This document shows positions 1 through 13,264 of a DNA stretch of 64,000 nucleotides, piece by piece; the first letter of the stretch is position 1; every line of letters begins with the position of its first letter. Source of the DNA: Bryoerythrophyllum caledonicum (Eukaryota > Streptophyta > Bryopsida > Pottiales > Pottiaceae); assembly GCA_963971425.1 (NCBI GenBank), contig OZ020517.1, positions 19,124,904 to 19,188,903 of the forward strand, in the 5' to 3' direction. The translations under genes were made by a program, and so were the position numbers. The notes beneath the pieces are model-generated. The model searched no databases, was not told the DNA's origin, and saw nothing but the letters and a program-made list of their open reading frames with translations.

Positions 1-592
1 GGTTTTTTAGGTGTAATTTCACCACCCCGTTCCATTTTTCGGTTTGGTGAAAGCAAAATATTGCTACTGGTTCACCAATCCGAGTGCCCAAGGGAATCCC
101 CATATTTTTTAGCCTTGTTTTGACTTTCTCTAACACAGCCTCCTTTCCCCATGTTTGATCACCAAGTTCAAAGTGAATTGAAACTTGGTAATCTAAAGCA
201 AAACCAACCTCATCTACCTCAACTTCACTTGGAAGTTGGGTGAGATTGAAGTGGTTGCCCAGCTTCCCATCGATTCTTTTCGAGGGCCATTCCCTTTGAG
301 GGATGAAAGGAAAAGATGGTATTGCTTCAACATTTTCAGCTGCCTCTATAGGACTTAGACCATTTTGCACTAATTCCTCTAAGGTAATCAATGGTACTTT
401 GGGGCTATCACTTTTCTTTGCAAGAGTGTTCATTGTGTTGAACCCTAACCAGTATTCGGTGTGAGGCAAACTTGTTGCCTTCACCTTTTTCTGGGAGGTA
501 CTAGCAACTGCTAACGCATTTGGAGGTATATTTACGGCACATGCATTTTCCTCAACTGCCTCTATAAACAATCTCTTAGAGGGGGTAGCCAT
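1..592 (-). CDS. LINE ORF1 protein, N-terminal part (partial)
   Basis: The frame is open from ATG at 592 to the window edge, 197 codons with no stop. It is strongly similar to residues 9-205 or so of the ORF1 of copy 2: shared blocks include PSKRLF, STSQKKVKATSLP, NHFNLTQLPSEVEV and FALDYQVSIHFELG. Because the two proteins align from PSKRLF onward, the start of ORF1 is at this ATG and at 16936 in copy 2, not further upstream. ORF1 proteins of LINEs bind element RNA and chaperone it. The RNA-binding half of this copy is outside the window. The reading frame looks undamaged here. Confidence 0.85.
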   Translation of the reverse strand, partial: MATPSKRLFIEAVEENACAVNIPPNALAVASTSQKKVKATSLPHTEYWLGFNTMNTLAKKSDSPKVPLITLEELVQNGLSPIEAAENVEAIPSFPFIPQREWPSKRIDGKLGNHFNLTQLPSEVEVDEVGFALDYQVSIHFELGDQTWGKEAVLEKVKTRLKNMGIPLGTRIGEPVAIFCFHQTEKWNGVVKLHLKN

Positions 593-2699
593 AGTTTGGA
601 GTTGAGCCAATCTGTCAATAAAAAACGTAAGGGTGTCACTAGCGGTAAAGTGTAGGGTCACTATAGTATTACTCGTTATCACCTTGATTTTAACTTCTTC
701 CCACAACATGCGTTGAGGGCTTGGTGAAGTTAATGTAATCAAGAAGGAGAATAGAGCAGTAGTGTAGATGACATTCAAGCAAGCACCTTGACCCCTAACT
801 TCTAAGAGTTCTAATTGGAAGGGGATGAGTTTATGACTTTTAGAGACTATTATCCGTACACACACATGAGAGGTGCCATAAAAGAGGTCACCTCCCCAAG
901 TAAACAATTTTGATATTAGGATTTGTGCACATGCCCATTGGTTTGCATAATAAACCCAATGAGAAAAAATACTACTGATCCGAGAGTAGAGTGGGAGAGA
1001 ACTATGACTTACTAGTATGAACTTAAATTGTTGCCAATTCGTGGCTGAGCAACATGAGCTGGTTAGTAATGGTAGATAACATACGTACTGTATTGGGCCC
1101 GCTGTAGGCGTCGGGTGACCGTTGGGGTTGGTGTAGTTCCCGCTCTGGTTCTCTGTCTGGGGCTGCCTCTCGCCTGTCCCGCAGGTTACGGTGCTTCGTT
1201 CTTGCGTCTGGACTCTAACTCCGGGCGCTCGCTCTTGAATCCTTGTACAGCTTGTCTTGGCTTGGTGACGAGCTTGTCTCTGGCTCTGGTGCCCGAAGGC
1301 GCTCCCTGTACCGCTTGCGGCGTTTACACGATTGTGAGGGTTGCGGCTCTCCAGGCTGCGGCGTTTGTGGAGACTGCGGCTCGTGGGAGCGGTTTCTGGG
1401 GATCTTGGTCTCGGACGGCCTCTAGGGTTTGTGGCGTGCGGGCTTACTCCCTCGCCTGCCACGGTAGGGCTTCCTGCGTTGCTATCAACGCCCGCGCTCC
1501 GACTCTTGAGTACAACCCACCTGTCTTCCAAGATGGGGTTGCACCGTAGAGCGTACAGCTCGCTCTGGCGGAGACGATTGTGACTTCTCTTGTGCAATGA
1601 GGACAGGTGCGATGGGGTAAGTCGATGCCGGGGTGTATGTTGAAGTTGTCGCTGGCTTCCCCTGACGGCTGGATTCCTTGTGCACCCGTCCTTGTTAGTT
1701 GCTGTCGCGATTGCAGCGAGCCGCAGGTTGACTCCTTTTCGTGTACTGCAGGTACAACACCTAGAGCTATTGTTGATGGCGAGGGCCGTGGTGGGTTGGG
1801 GCCGCCTGGATGATCCTGCAAACTCTGCGAGCTTCGATGTCGTATCAGGGTTTGCCGGATCTGTTCCACGTCTCCTCACTACTGAAAGTGTATCAAGCCC
1901 CTCCGTGACGATGAGGTGAGGTACTTCTCGCTTGGGCTTGGATCTGGTTTGCCGCCTTGCTAACCTCGTGTGTTGAATGAGTGTCTTCTCTCCTGATTCT
2001 GAGATTTCTTCTGTCCTGCATAGGCATAAGCCGATCTGGAGGGAGTGAATCAGCAAATAATTGAGGTCAGTTGGTTTATGACAAGACGAGGTGCAGAACG
2101 AAAACAACGAGAACAACTGGAAGAGAAGAGGGGAGAGTTCTTCACGGGTGCGGTGAGTCTTTGTCAGCTGCAAGGGCGGCGGCTCCTTCTCCTGCTGGAT
2201 TCTCCACTGGTATGTATCTTTCACACAGGCAGAGGCTGAAACAATGCATGTGCGCAGTGTAGCAAAGTGAGAGGATTCAAGAGGTAGATGGTATCGTGTT
2301 ATATACCTTGTGGAGGATTGTTGTTTGGTGGATGTCGTTGTGTTCGATGAACGTTGTTGTTCTTGAGTTTGTGTCCGTTTAGGGTTGGTTCCTATAGAGT
2401 GCCGTTTGTCTTCAGCTGGGCGGTTCTGATGTTGTAGATGAGATGTTGAATCTTGGTCCTTCATGGATTTGTCATTTTTTGGAATGTTGTGACGGCTAGG
2501 GTTTCGTACCAACAATAGTTGGCAGTATGTCTTTGTGGATTTCGCATTGTTCCTGTAATCATCTGGAAAGAAATTGTATGAGTGGGAGGATAGAGGTGGT
2601 AGAGTTATGTGGGCGCTTACTTGGTTGTGCACAGATCTTGTTTTTGTGTGTCGTTGTGGAAGCTGGTTGTGCTCGCAACTTGTTTTTGTGTGTTGCCTA

Positions 2700-4146
2700 G
2701 ATCTTCTTAAGTTGTGGAGTCTTCGGATCTGTTTTTCCACTAATCCTGATTGCGGCAGGTATACGTAATTCGGTGATGAGTTTTTGTTTGCCTCCTGTTT
2801 GTCTTGTTTGTATATTTCTATACTGTAGGCTGCCCATCTTGAGAGTTCTTGATTTTTCCTGATGATAAGTAGCAACATGCAGAAAATGGTTAGATTAGTG
2901 TTTAGGAAACGTACCTTAGCCATGATGGGAGTTGCGTCGTTGTTGCTGTTTGTCTTGGGTTTGGCGATGGTTTTGGTGGTTGCAGGACGTTGACATTGGT
3001 GCATTTCTTTTGTAGGTGACTTGGTGGTCTTCCTTGGGTACTGCTGCTCCCTGATTTGTACCTGGTGTACTAGTGCTGCACTTCTCGATCTGTGGTAGCT
3101 TTGTGGCTCTTTGTTATAGTGGTTAGTCATGCATAACACAACATCAGCAGTCATTAGGACCTTACCATTAAGTTTGCAGAAGCAGTATTGGGATCTGCGG
3201 ATCTGTTCTTCTTTCATTCCTGATTTTGGTAAGATCTTGTGTGTCGATGTTGAGTTTTTGTTCGCCATCTGTTTGTCCTATCTGGATATTCTTCTGCTGT
3301 TGGCTGCCCGTCTTGAGAGTTCGTGGTTTTTCCTGATGACATGTAACAGCAAGCAGAAAATGGTTAGATTAGAGTTTAGGAAACGTACCTTGGTCATGAT
3401 GGGAGTTGCATCGTTGTTGCTGTTTGTCTTGGGTTTGGCGATAGTTTCAGTGATTGCAGAGCGTTGACGTCGGTGCGTTTCTGTCGCAGGTGACTTGGTG
3501 GCCTTCTGCGGGTACTGCTGCTCCCTGCTTTGCACCTGGCGTACTAGTGTTGTTCCTCTCGACCTATGGCAGCTTTGTGGCTCTTTGTTATAAGGGTTAG
3601 TCATGCATACCACAACATCAGCAGTCCTTGGGACCTTACCACGAAGTGTGCAGAGGCGGTATTGGGATCTGCGGATCAGTTCTTCCTTCATTTTTGATGT
3701 CGGTAGGTTCATGTGTGTCAATGTTGAGTTTTTATTCGCCTCCTGCTTGTCTTGTCTGTGTATTCCTCTTCTGTTGGCTGCCCGTCTTGAGAGTTCGTGA
3801 TTTTTCCTGATGATATGTAACAGCAAGCAGAAAGTGGTTAGATTAGAGTTTTGGGAACGTACCTTGGCCATGATGGGAGTTGCGTCGTTGTTGTTGTTTG
3901 TCTTGGTCTTGTTGATGGTTTTGGTGGTTGCAGAGCGTTGACGTCGGTGCATTTCTTTTGCAGGTGGCTTGGTGGTCTTCCTCTGGTACTGTTGCTCCTT
4001 GCTTTGTACCTGGCGTACTAGTGCTGCTCTTCTCGATCTATGGTAGCTTTGAGGCTCCTTGTAATAGGGGTTAATCACGTATAACCCAGCATCAGCAGTC
4101 CCTAGCATCTTACTATCAAGTTTGCATAAGAAGTATTGAAATTTTC
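2700..4146 (-). repeat. About 474-bp tandem repeat, three units, in LINE leader
   Basis: A unit of about 474 bp is repeated three times. The phrase ACGTACCTTrGyCATGATGG recurs at about 2911, 3384 and 3859, and TAGTCATGCATAmCACAACA recurs at about 3124 and 3600. The units differ by scattered substitutions and small indels, so the array is not fresh. It lies in the 5' leader of LINE copy 1, where tandem monomers act as promoters in some other LINEs (known for mouse L1). A promoter role here is inference. On the minus strand a 328-codon open frame (4264-3278) crosses two units. Confidence 0.85.
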
Positions 4147-4661
4147 CTAAGTACAGAATACACATATGAGACTTATCTGGTCCTTGGGTTTGTTGAATCT
4201 CGTGGGCTGATCTTGTATCTTGGTGTTGGTCTTGTGCACATTGTAGGCTGGAATTGATCTTCATGTGTGTGCTTGTGTTCTGGTTGAGGAGGTGAATGGT
4301 GTGATGTTTCTAGTTGTGGTATGGTATCCCGATCTGGAACTACTTGTACATGTTTGACGTGGGTAGTGCAGGACCTAGAGCTAGATCTGGGCCAACACAG
4401 AGCCCCACTTCAGATCTACTCTCCCATACTAGTGCTAGATCCTTGCAGCCCTTTCAAACTTGTGACAGTAGATCAAGGTCTTCTAATCCCTGCCAACACT
4501 CTTACACATCCTAGAAACACCTTCTAGCAACAAAACGAGGTGCACAACGGGATTTGCACTGAGATCCAGCTTCTCTCAATGCTTTGTGCTTCGTTTCCGC
4601 CTAACACCTAAACCTCTCCTCACCAGGTTTCACGGAGCTACTCCTCTCTCATCTTCCTATC

Positions 4662-5718
4662 AAGTCCCGCTTGCCATACATTTCATCGGTGCAGAAAAAA
4701 AACCTCCTTTGGTATCCTACAATATGAATAATACAATGGCTCTACAATAAGGAGCTTATTATCACATTCAACCTACACAAATTTTGATCATATTGTAAGA
4801 TTATCAACATTACTGGTAATCACATAATTTTAAACCCTAAATTCCCAAGAGTGTCCTTGCGGGACTCTTAAAGGTTTAGGCAGGTTCCAATGGTGTCAAT
4901 TTATAATATTCTTCTTAATTGTAATTTACCGTAGATGGACATCACTAAAGACTTTGTATGAGGATAGTTTTTCTTTCTTGAATCCGACATATAATGAAAA
5001 AGTTTTGCCATCTTAAAGCAAAACGTCCTATGAATGGGCACGTCGAGCAACTCCAATTTTTTTTTTGCAAGGACATTCTATTAAATGTGAGATTTTCAAC
5101 ATTAGCTAGTAATATCATTTCCTTTCATATTGTCAAAAACAATTTATGTCTTTCATGAAAAATAGCATTATAACCCAAATCAAACATTTTCAAACAACCT
5201 ACCAAAAATACTTCTGCTTTTCCACATAAAACTTAGAGATCTTCTTATTTTAATATTTTTTCCACAACTATATGTGGTATAAACATTCTTATTGACTGTT
5301 TGGAATATCATTCAAAAAAATATTAGGTTTACAAAACAATATAACATGAATTGACACAACTTTTGTACCTCTAAAAATTGGTGTACAAGGACCTAGAATC
5401 ATGCTTAAAATGATGATGGTAATGAACTTAGACCTTGTGTAGTGCACAAATTTGACACCAAAGTCAACTGATCCACTCAACACAGGGAAGAAAATGAACC
5501 GTTTTCTCTACTTCAAACACTTAAATATTTCAATGCTTGTGGTCAAAGTTGATGAAATTTTGTGAGTAATCTACTTGAAAAGTCTTATTTGAGATCCAAC
5601 TGTCAAAAGTAGAAATACAAGGTTTTGTTTAAATCCTTACTCATTGCACTATCTAGAACGAGCATTTTTAAAGTGTTTTTGGTGTGAAAATGCCCGGGAA
5701 CTTCAGGGGTTAATACTA
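4662..5718. other. Intergenic AT-rich stretch with one dispersed repeat
   Basis: I see no gene. Around 5330-5470 the sequence resembles 26545-26710: both contain GAATTG, TACCTCTmAAAATTGG and ATGATGGyAATGAAyTTAGA in the same order, so this is a dispersed repeat of unknown type. The rest is AT-rich and unremarkable. Confidence 0.6.
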
Positions 5719-6084
5719 CCGTAGGTGAACATCTAGTTCGGCGTATTTTAATTAGAAAAATGCTCCCTGATTAAATGGGAAAATATTTAATAAAATTGCC
5801 AAAACTAGAGAAACTCTATATTCACAAATTTTGTGACAATGAAAGATATCAAAAGGGAGTGGGTCTTGGAAAAGCCTGCCTTCAAGGCTGTGCAAGCATG
5901 GAGGCTTCGATTTAGAACCCCAAGGTCTTGGGATCAAACCCCACGGTCGTCAAATGTGTTAGATACAATAATATATGATTTCTTGCCAAATATTAATTTA
6001 TTTTTATTTTGGATGCCAAATGGCCTTTACTCACTTTAATTAAATATTTGGCATGGAGGTGCTGAACTAGAGGTTCACCTACGG
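5719..6084. mobile_element. MITE, 366 bp, TA target duplication
   Basis: Terminal inverted repeats of about 25 bp: the left end reads CCGTAGGTGAACATCTAGTT and continues CGGCG, and the right end, inverted, reads CCGTAGGTGAACCTCTAGTT and continues CAGCA. TA dinucleotides at 5717-5718 and 6085-6086 flank the ends. There is no coding capacity. The termini match those of the 8.5-kb element at 41782-50295, so this is a non-autonomous relative of that element, probably mobilised by its DDE (pogo/Tc1-mariner-like) transposase. It lies about 180 bp downstream of the RLK1 stop codon. Confidence 0.88.
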
Positions 6085-6262
6085 TACTGACAGTGGTTCT
6101 TGACTCTCTGAAACCAAACTACATATATAATATTGCTTTGGAGTATTCAATTAATTTATATCAATGTTGATGCAAATCAATTTACACACTACGTGAAAAA
6201 AAAGTACTGGACAAGTCCGCTCTAATACATCAACTAGCTGTAATACTATAACACGCTTACAT

Positions 6263-9200
6263 TTACGGGATCTCAATATCAACATGATGCAAAGAAAGAC
6301 GTTTGCATTCACTACTATATTCGCATGAAGGCCATTCTGATTCCTCCAAGATACTAAGGCCATTCTTTTGCAATTCACATGGTAACTCATATTCCTGAAG
6401 ATGCTCTCCCGCTCGCAACTGTAATGCCACATCCGCGAGTGTGCCTTGCAACATGGATACAACATGAGCCATTGTGGGGCGGTTCTCACTTGCATTTTGA
6501 ATGCACAATAGTGCAATTTTGATAACTTGTTGCACATCATCAACTTCTTCATCATTCAATTGTAGTGTTGGATCCAACAATTCGATTAGCTTCTTTGATG
6601 CATATAACTCCAACGCCTGTAATAGACATTTTAAATTCAGCAACATTTTCAATGTATATCACACTTAAATATAACACGCACACATTGTCATCACATCTAA
6701 ATGTTACACTCTACAAGTGTTACATCAAACAACACATCTCTAATAGCCATCAACACTTATTAAATCAAACAAATACAAAAGTAGCCATTAGGATTGTCTA
6801 AGAATAACTCAAATAAAAAAGAATACAATTTTGTATATAACAAAAATGAAACCTACAAGATCCATTTGAGACCATTTAAAGCAATGTTATCAATAAAAAG
6901 AATCAGTAAATTCATTCTCTAATCAATTAAAAGTTGAATTTACTTTTCATATTTGACAAGTAGCAACTCAACCATCTACACACCATACTCTCCAGATTCC
7001 CTCTGCACAACAAACATAAAATAATCATATATACATATCACAAGAAACATTCCTTACCCATTGAACAAGATATACTTCATTGGTGGGCAAAGACTTGTCA
7101 ATGTTTCTTCGACCACTGATAATCTCCAAGCACACCACTCCATAGCTATACACGTCCACTTTGTCACTCAATTGGCCGACGGTTGCATACTCTGGAGCCA
7201 AATAACCCCTACAAAAAGAATCACTACATGTCAATTAAATATCTCAATTCCCAAAAGATTGAAGACTATGAAAATCTCATGCCTTGCAAGATTGAAAAAA
7301 CTATGCAAACCTTGCATCCATACAAAGAAAAGTAAGACCCTAAATATGCATTTCCGTAACAAATAATCTTTTAAGTTTTTGGCAATTTACCAAGTGATCT
7401 CAAGCACATACATATACTTTTCTTTGTATATAATTGAAAGAGCTCAGAAGGCTTACTTTGTGCCGGCAATGTGCACAGTCATGATGTGGCTTTCGTCATC
7501 TGGAAACAACAAAGCCAACCCAAAGTCTGCAACTTTGGGCTCCAGATTCTTGTCCAACAAGATGTTGCTGGCTTTGATGTCTCGGTGGATCACCCTTGGA
7601 TGGGCCAGCGCATGTAGATAATGAATACCATGAGCTATTCCCAAACACATCCTCAGCCGCGAAGCCCATGGCACCACTTGCCTCTGTGGTCCTGTTCTCA
7701 TGGTTCACCAACATCATCATCCAAAACACGTCAGTAACATAGAAATGCTCTGGAAACAAAGCCAAGTCATATGCAAGCAATATTCCTTAACATAGTCCTA
7801 TTAATGCCTGAGGAAATAGCTCAGAAACACCAAGATATCCTGTTCAAATTGATGGAAGAGCATGCAATACCGAGCAGAATCTTGTCGACATCGTGGTTGT
7901 CCACGTACTCGTAGACCAGGATCCTTGAGTTTTCCCGAAGACAACATCCTTTCAGATTCACCAAGTTTCTGTGCTTCATGCCGGTGATGAGCACAATCTC
8001 GTTGGAGAACTCATCCAGGCCAGTTTGTGCCTTCTTGACAAATAGCTGCTTCACAGCTACCACATGTCCATTCGGCAACACACCCTAGAACAGGGCAACC
8101 ATGCTCAGTTTTAGTCCTTCTTTGAGCTCCAACGGTTTGCGTACTGAACATCTTACCGGATTTGATCTACATCTTTTCACGTATGCGGTCAAAGCTTGAA
8201 CATGACCTATGTAAGCAGGGGACGGTAGTACCTTATACACAGCACCATAGCTGCCCTGCCCCAACTTGTTCTCCTCGTGGAAGTCTCGTGTGGCAGTCTT
8301 CAACTCGTTGTAGGAATAGATCGTGGGCTTGACGTCGAACTCTTCAAATTCTGCGGTGTGCAAGTGATATGTACTCAGATGGATGTACTGAACCATGTGC
8401 TTGGAGTGTCAAATAGACTCAAAACTCATGGTCAGAAGCTGGACATCGTGCTGAAGCTGGGATACAGATGTAAAAGAAACTGATACGTCGTGACATCGTT
8501 GCTCACTCTGTTGGAACTGAAGCTGCAGATACTGTGCATATCGCCTGTTTTTGAGCAGGATAGCTCCCAAGACGACCAGCACAATCAATGCTGCCGCCAG
8601 CGTACTGGTGGTCGATGCAATGGTGATGATCTTGCCTCTTTCAGAATTAAGAATCACAGCTTAACAACGAGAGAGGGTCTCCAGTTAGTTCCGGCTTCGA
8701 CACAACCTTAAAGTCCCTCGTTTGTAACATGACACTTGCATCGAATGATATTCCACTGGCCCTCATGCCGGTCCCCCACAATGCAATGAGCAGGATTTGT
8801 GCAAGTTGAACAAAGTTTTTGGGTACTATTCGAGAACATGGACAATTGTGTACGTACCCGTTGGCACGACCGGGGGGGTAATGTAGCAGAGCTGTGTGCA
8901 GAAGCATCTCCTGGCATCGTCCGTGTTCACGTCCTGCCTTGCACAGTACGGGGTTCCCTGTAGCCTGCAGTGCTCATCCACAATTAGAGTGACAAGCTTC
9001 TCTCAACTCTTACGAAGAACATTTTAACATGGGGGGGCAGAGGTTCAACATGATCAGCACGCAGTCAAGTGCTGTTTTTACGTGCATCCCGTGTTATTCA
9101 TTGGCTGTGATTGGCTCACCTCACAACGGGCTTGTGGTTCCTGATGTTGTCAAGGGAATACTTGACATCCGTAATGTTAGTGTTCGTCAAACTCAGGACT

Positions 9201-12200
9201 CTGAGATTCACTGCCGAGACGTTGTGAGCACCATACTCACTAAAATAGCCGGAAATATCGAGGATTCCTGTAATGTCGTTGCCGTCCAAGTACCTGATAT
9301 ACAGTATGCGTTTAAATACGTCCACAACCAGCTGAGAATCTAAACTGAAGGAAAGCACTTAAATTTAACAGAGCAGAGAATCCAAGAAGAGAGGGTAGAA
9401 GGCGACTTACAGTTCTTGAGTAGAGCCCAGGTCCGAGGCTTTCAAATTGGGTGAAAAGGGGCCTGTGAGACTGTTGTTGGAGAAAACCACCACTTTTGTT
9501 GCGGTGACATCAACAAAGTCCGATAAGTTTGTCAAGGTCCCCGTAAAGTTGTTACCGCTTAAATACCTGTAGAGAGATCCAAAACTTGATTAGAAGAACA
9601 TCAGAAGCTCCATGTGCAATGTCTATGAAGGGATTTTTGTATGGTTTTTGTGAAGTGAGACGGCTTAAGGAAATCAGTTAGAAATGAGCCTACGATATGG
9701 ATTGTTAAATCTAGCATTAAAGCACAATGTCCAATGTCCGATGCATAGACAACTCTGATTAGCAAGAGTAACATTCCTCGGTTTGTATCATTGTAGCAAG
9801 AGGTACACTCACACATAGTGTAAGTTTTTCAATTTTGTGAGATTTGGTAGTGGTCCTTGAAATTGATTCTCGGAGACATCCCTGCATTTCCAGCAGCTTA
9901 GTTAGGCCAGATTGACAACATCAGACCCATGCTAGCCAATGGCAAGAGCCGCATTCTGAGAGTTCCACTTTTAGACCTTGAAACATAGGTTGTACAAGAA
10001 AATCATAATTTAGGATAGCGTCTCAAGCCGATGTCTAAAGCTCACGTAAGATTCAAACATAATAGCACCTAGTTGAAACTAATTGTGAAGTTCATAAGGT
10101 TGAGTATGTTGAGACATACAAGTACACCAACTCAAAATTCGTAGAAAGATTAGGCAACATGCCCTCAAAGCGATTGTGGGATACGTCACTGCAGGGTACG
10201 AAGAAAATGTCAATATTCATTCACAAGTGCGCAACAAAAGAAAGTCTGATGCATAATATCTAGGTGGAGAATTTTACAAAACATTGGGTAGGAGTAGTTG
10301 GAACAGAAATCAACACAAGTTGTCATTACTCCAGAAGTAAAATGAAAGCATTAACGGGTGACATCAATTTGAGGTACAATGTATGGTCAACGGCCTGCCT
10401 TACATTTTCTGTAGATTTGTCTTCTCTGCAAAAGCGTGTCCTTCGATAACCCCGAAAAACTTGTTTCTACCAATGTTGAATGATTGAAGAGAGTTATTCG
10501 CTAGCTTAAACTGTTCAAATGGATACATCCCAGTGATCTCGTTACCACTCAGATCTCTGTCCAATGGTCACAAAATAATATTAGTTCATTGCAAGATGCT
10601 TGACAATGTAGGGCTTCAACTGCCCAATTTTCTTTAAAGCTTATATAGAGACTCACATGTACTGTAGAGTGTAAGGAAAGGCCAAATCTTTCGGAATGGT
10701 CCCACTGAAAGCATTGTCATGGAGATCCCTGCGAAACATCAAGAAGTAGTACATGAAGGTTTGCGCACAAATGGTCTACATTATCACATTAACATTTATT
10801 CTGGAGTGATTCATTCGCCATGTCTTTCTTGATTAAACCAATAACTCTACATTGTCACCATTAAAAGCAAGATTGCACTGTAGTCTGCTCTACTTACAAA
10901 ACATAGAGCGATGCAGATCCAAGCGAGCTGGGAAGGGGACCCGTGAGATTTGGATTTCCTATCAATTTCCTGCACATCATATGTGTCCACACAAATCGTT
11001 GAATGAGAAAACCCATTTCTCCTATTTTAGTTCCATGGATCTTGCCCAGTTTTGTGAAATGCAATATACACAAGAGGTGGAGTACCCCCCACTCCGTTCT
11101 TTTAAGCCGAATGGGGTCTGAAATCACATTATATGGAGAAAGGAACAACACAAAAAGATTGAGAAATAGAATGTAAGGTCAAATTTAATCTCAACGGTAC
11201 CAAATTGATACAGAATTTCAAAGCTCAAGGCGTCGAGCATACACACAATTCAGTCACCAAGTTACTTAACATCGAAGTACTTACAAGGTGCTCAGACTCT
11301 TGAGATACTCTGAATTTGCAACGTTTGAAAACACATCCGGTAAAGTGCCAACAATCGACACATTCGAAAGGGACCTGTCCAGCATTTTGATCCAGATGGC
11401 AACTTAGTAAAACGATCAGACTTCCATCAGCCGCGGATGGATCATTCATGATGGATGTGCCAATCTACCTCTAGAAATGTAGGAAAACGGTAATGAAGAT
11501 TTGAACGGACCGATAGAACTGAGTTCGAAAATCCAAGACGGAATGTAAACAAACACTAAGGAGATCGAGGAGGGATGATTCTTACAAGCCAATAATAGTG
11601 ATCAATCGTGCAGGAGCGCTTGGAGCGCTTAGAGGGGGTGCGATCGGACTACTAGGGTAATCCGCACATCTTGTGATCTGACGACATCCACGTCGGTACC
11701 GTGTGAGGTTCACAAAAGTGCACGCCACTCCTCGCCAGGACCCTGCAGCACTGTGACAAGGGTATATCTGCGACGAGCTCCAGCCTGCAAAGTTGCTGCT
11801 TACATCCGGAGTGCTTGAATTCCATGCGCTCCACAGGCTTTGGAGCGCGTTCACTGCGACGGACGTCGTGAACACAAAACATGTAAGTACGACCTATACC
11901 AACGATCAAACAAACTAGACTTCAACAGTACATAAAACTCTGCACGGTGGGATAAACTATGCACGGTGGGAAGATTCAGATGAAATTGACCACCGCGCAG
12001 CTGCACTCCCGATTTCTAGATACTTGAAGAATCATGTGACCGGCACCCATCTGGATTCTCATACACTCACATGTACGTATGTGCGCTTGAGAACATAGCG
12101 AGTCCACCAGTCCGAGACCTGTACCAGGCTGACGCCTGACCATAGCCTGGAATTTGGAAACATCATATTACAAGCTCCCAGTCCCGGGGAGGAACTGGAA

Positions 12201-12449
12201 GCTCAGATCGACCATGCTACAAGCAACTGTAGTTCAAAGCAGACACGTACGCTCAGAGTCGTCATACGCATTCAGCAGATCGGCGGTGCCCGCGCATGTC
12301 ACAAAGTACGTGCGCAGAAGGAGCTGCAAGAGTAGGGCGAGCCCAATGAGTTTCCCGACCGGCGAATGGCGTCGCAGCTGTGGCCATTGTCGCCTCACGC
12401 CCTGCAGTGGTGCGGCCACGCCGCGAGCTCCTCCACAGCTCGACTTCAT
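6263..12449 (-). CDS. LRR receptor-like Ser/Thr kinase RLK1 (17 exons, 884 aa)
   Basis: Exons (minus): 12251-12449, 11586-11853, 11285-11374, 10898-10969, 10657-10728, 10404-10556, 10120-10188, 9813-9881, 9411-9566, 9120-9293, 8858-8964, 8507-8659, 8232-8350, 7871-8084, 7457-7691, 7058-7208, 6263-6616. All joins keep frame at GT/AG sites. The order is an Arg-rich N-terminus and hydrophobic signal segment (about residues 34-45), an LRRNT cap (ALQSLWSAW...SWRGVAC), LRRs one per 69-72-bp exon or in fused exons, a Cys-rich exon ([10 protein letters not shown]), a transmembrane helix, and a kinase with [24 protein letters not shown] and APE. This is an RD kinase of the LRR-VIII-like type, acting at the plasma membrane; its ligand is unknown. 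I start at MKSSC; an in-frame ATG at 12620 would add 57 residues. It looks intact and pairs with RLK2. Confidence 0.88.
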
Positions 12450-13264
12450 GAGAGCAGGTGCTGGATCTGGGGATGAGCAAGTTCGAAGCTGACTCGAGCC
12501 GCGCAAGAATGGAGCGCCCCCGCATTGCATCCTGCACTTGCAACAGAATGAGCTGGGGCCATCATCGGATAACAGCGAACTGGTCTTGGCCAAACACTTG
12601 GGTTCCAGAATTGGGCTCAAGCCTCACACTGTACAGACTAACCTTAATAATACCACACCCTCTGTTTCAGTAAAAAGTGTGATGTAAGCAAGGTGTGGCA
12701 TAGTATCACATTTGGAGGATTTATGCAAAATACAAAATGCAAAATACAGTTTAATACAAACTCAAAATGAAAATCAAAATAATTGTGCAAAATCAAAATC
12801 AAAATATTTATGCAAAATACAGTTTAATAAAGGAATAACAGAATCAAAATCAAAATAACGAACTCCCTCATCAAATCGCCTTCATTTTGCAAGTAATCAT
12901 CCTGAAAAAAGTATTAAAAACGAATAAGCAAACATAGGTACAGAAACTAACCAGCAAAAAAAATTGAACTCACCAGCATAGAACATGACTTCTGGTCATC
13001 AACATTGATGGCTTTTGTAAACATGAAATGTGGTCATCCGTAAACATGAAATTTGGTCTTGATGACAGCGACAACCTCTAACCATCCTTCACCTAAAATC
13101 GGCAGTCTGTAGTGAATGTATAGATTGTGTCAAATCCTAATGCCGGCGTGGTGCCTACCACCATAGTCCACCCAATTATGGTGGGGTCCCAAGGTCTCGT
13201 TGTATGGGGACCCACAAAGCCCGTGAGGGAGATGACATGTTGGTTGTCTCTAAGGCAATTAGTG
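12450..13264. other. Intergenic: RLK1 upstream region and A-rich tract
   Basis: From 12450 to about 12640 the sequence is nearly identical, inverted, to the region just upstream of RLK2 (27375-27564), so the duplication includes the upstream region. Positions 12720-12860 are a degenerate A-rich simple repeat built on CAAAATCAAAAT. I see no gene. Confidence 0.6.

Larger units (their letters stand above)
1..4661 (-). mobile_element. LINE copy 1, 5' portion, cut by window edge
   Basis: Non-LTR retrotransposon on the minus strand. Its 5' end lies near 4661 and its 3' part is outside the window. The 5' boundary is placed where the reverse complement starts to match the beginning of LINE copy 2 (14012 onward): both share a stretch around ATGAGAGAGGAGTAGCTCC followed by similar, gapped sequence. 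Near 600-900 the leader again matches copy 2 (about 16560-16900), and ORF1 follows. The middle of the leader (about 1000-4200) is not visibly alike in the two copies, so they belong to different subfamilies. I found no target-site duplication because the 3' end is missing. Confidence 0.85.

Noticed and set aside
1115-1549. 144-codon plus-strand frame as a gene
   Set aside because: Lies antisense in the GC-rich leader of LINE copy 1; no domain or splice support.
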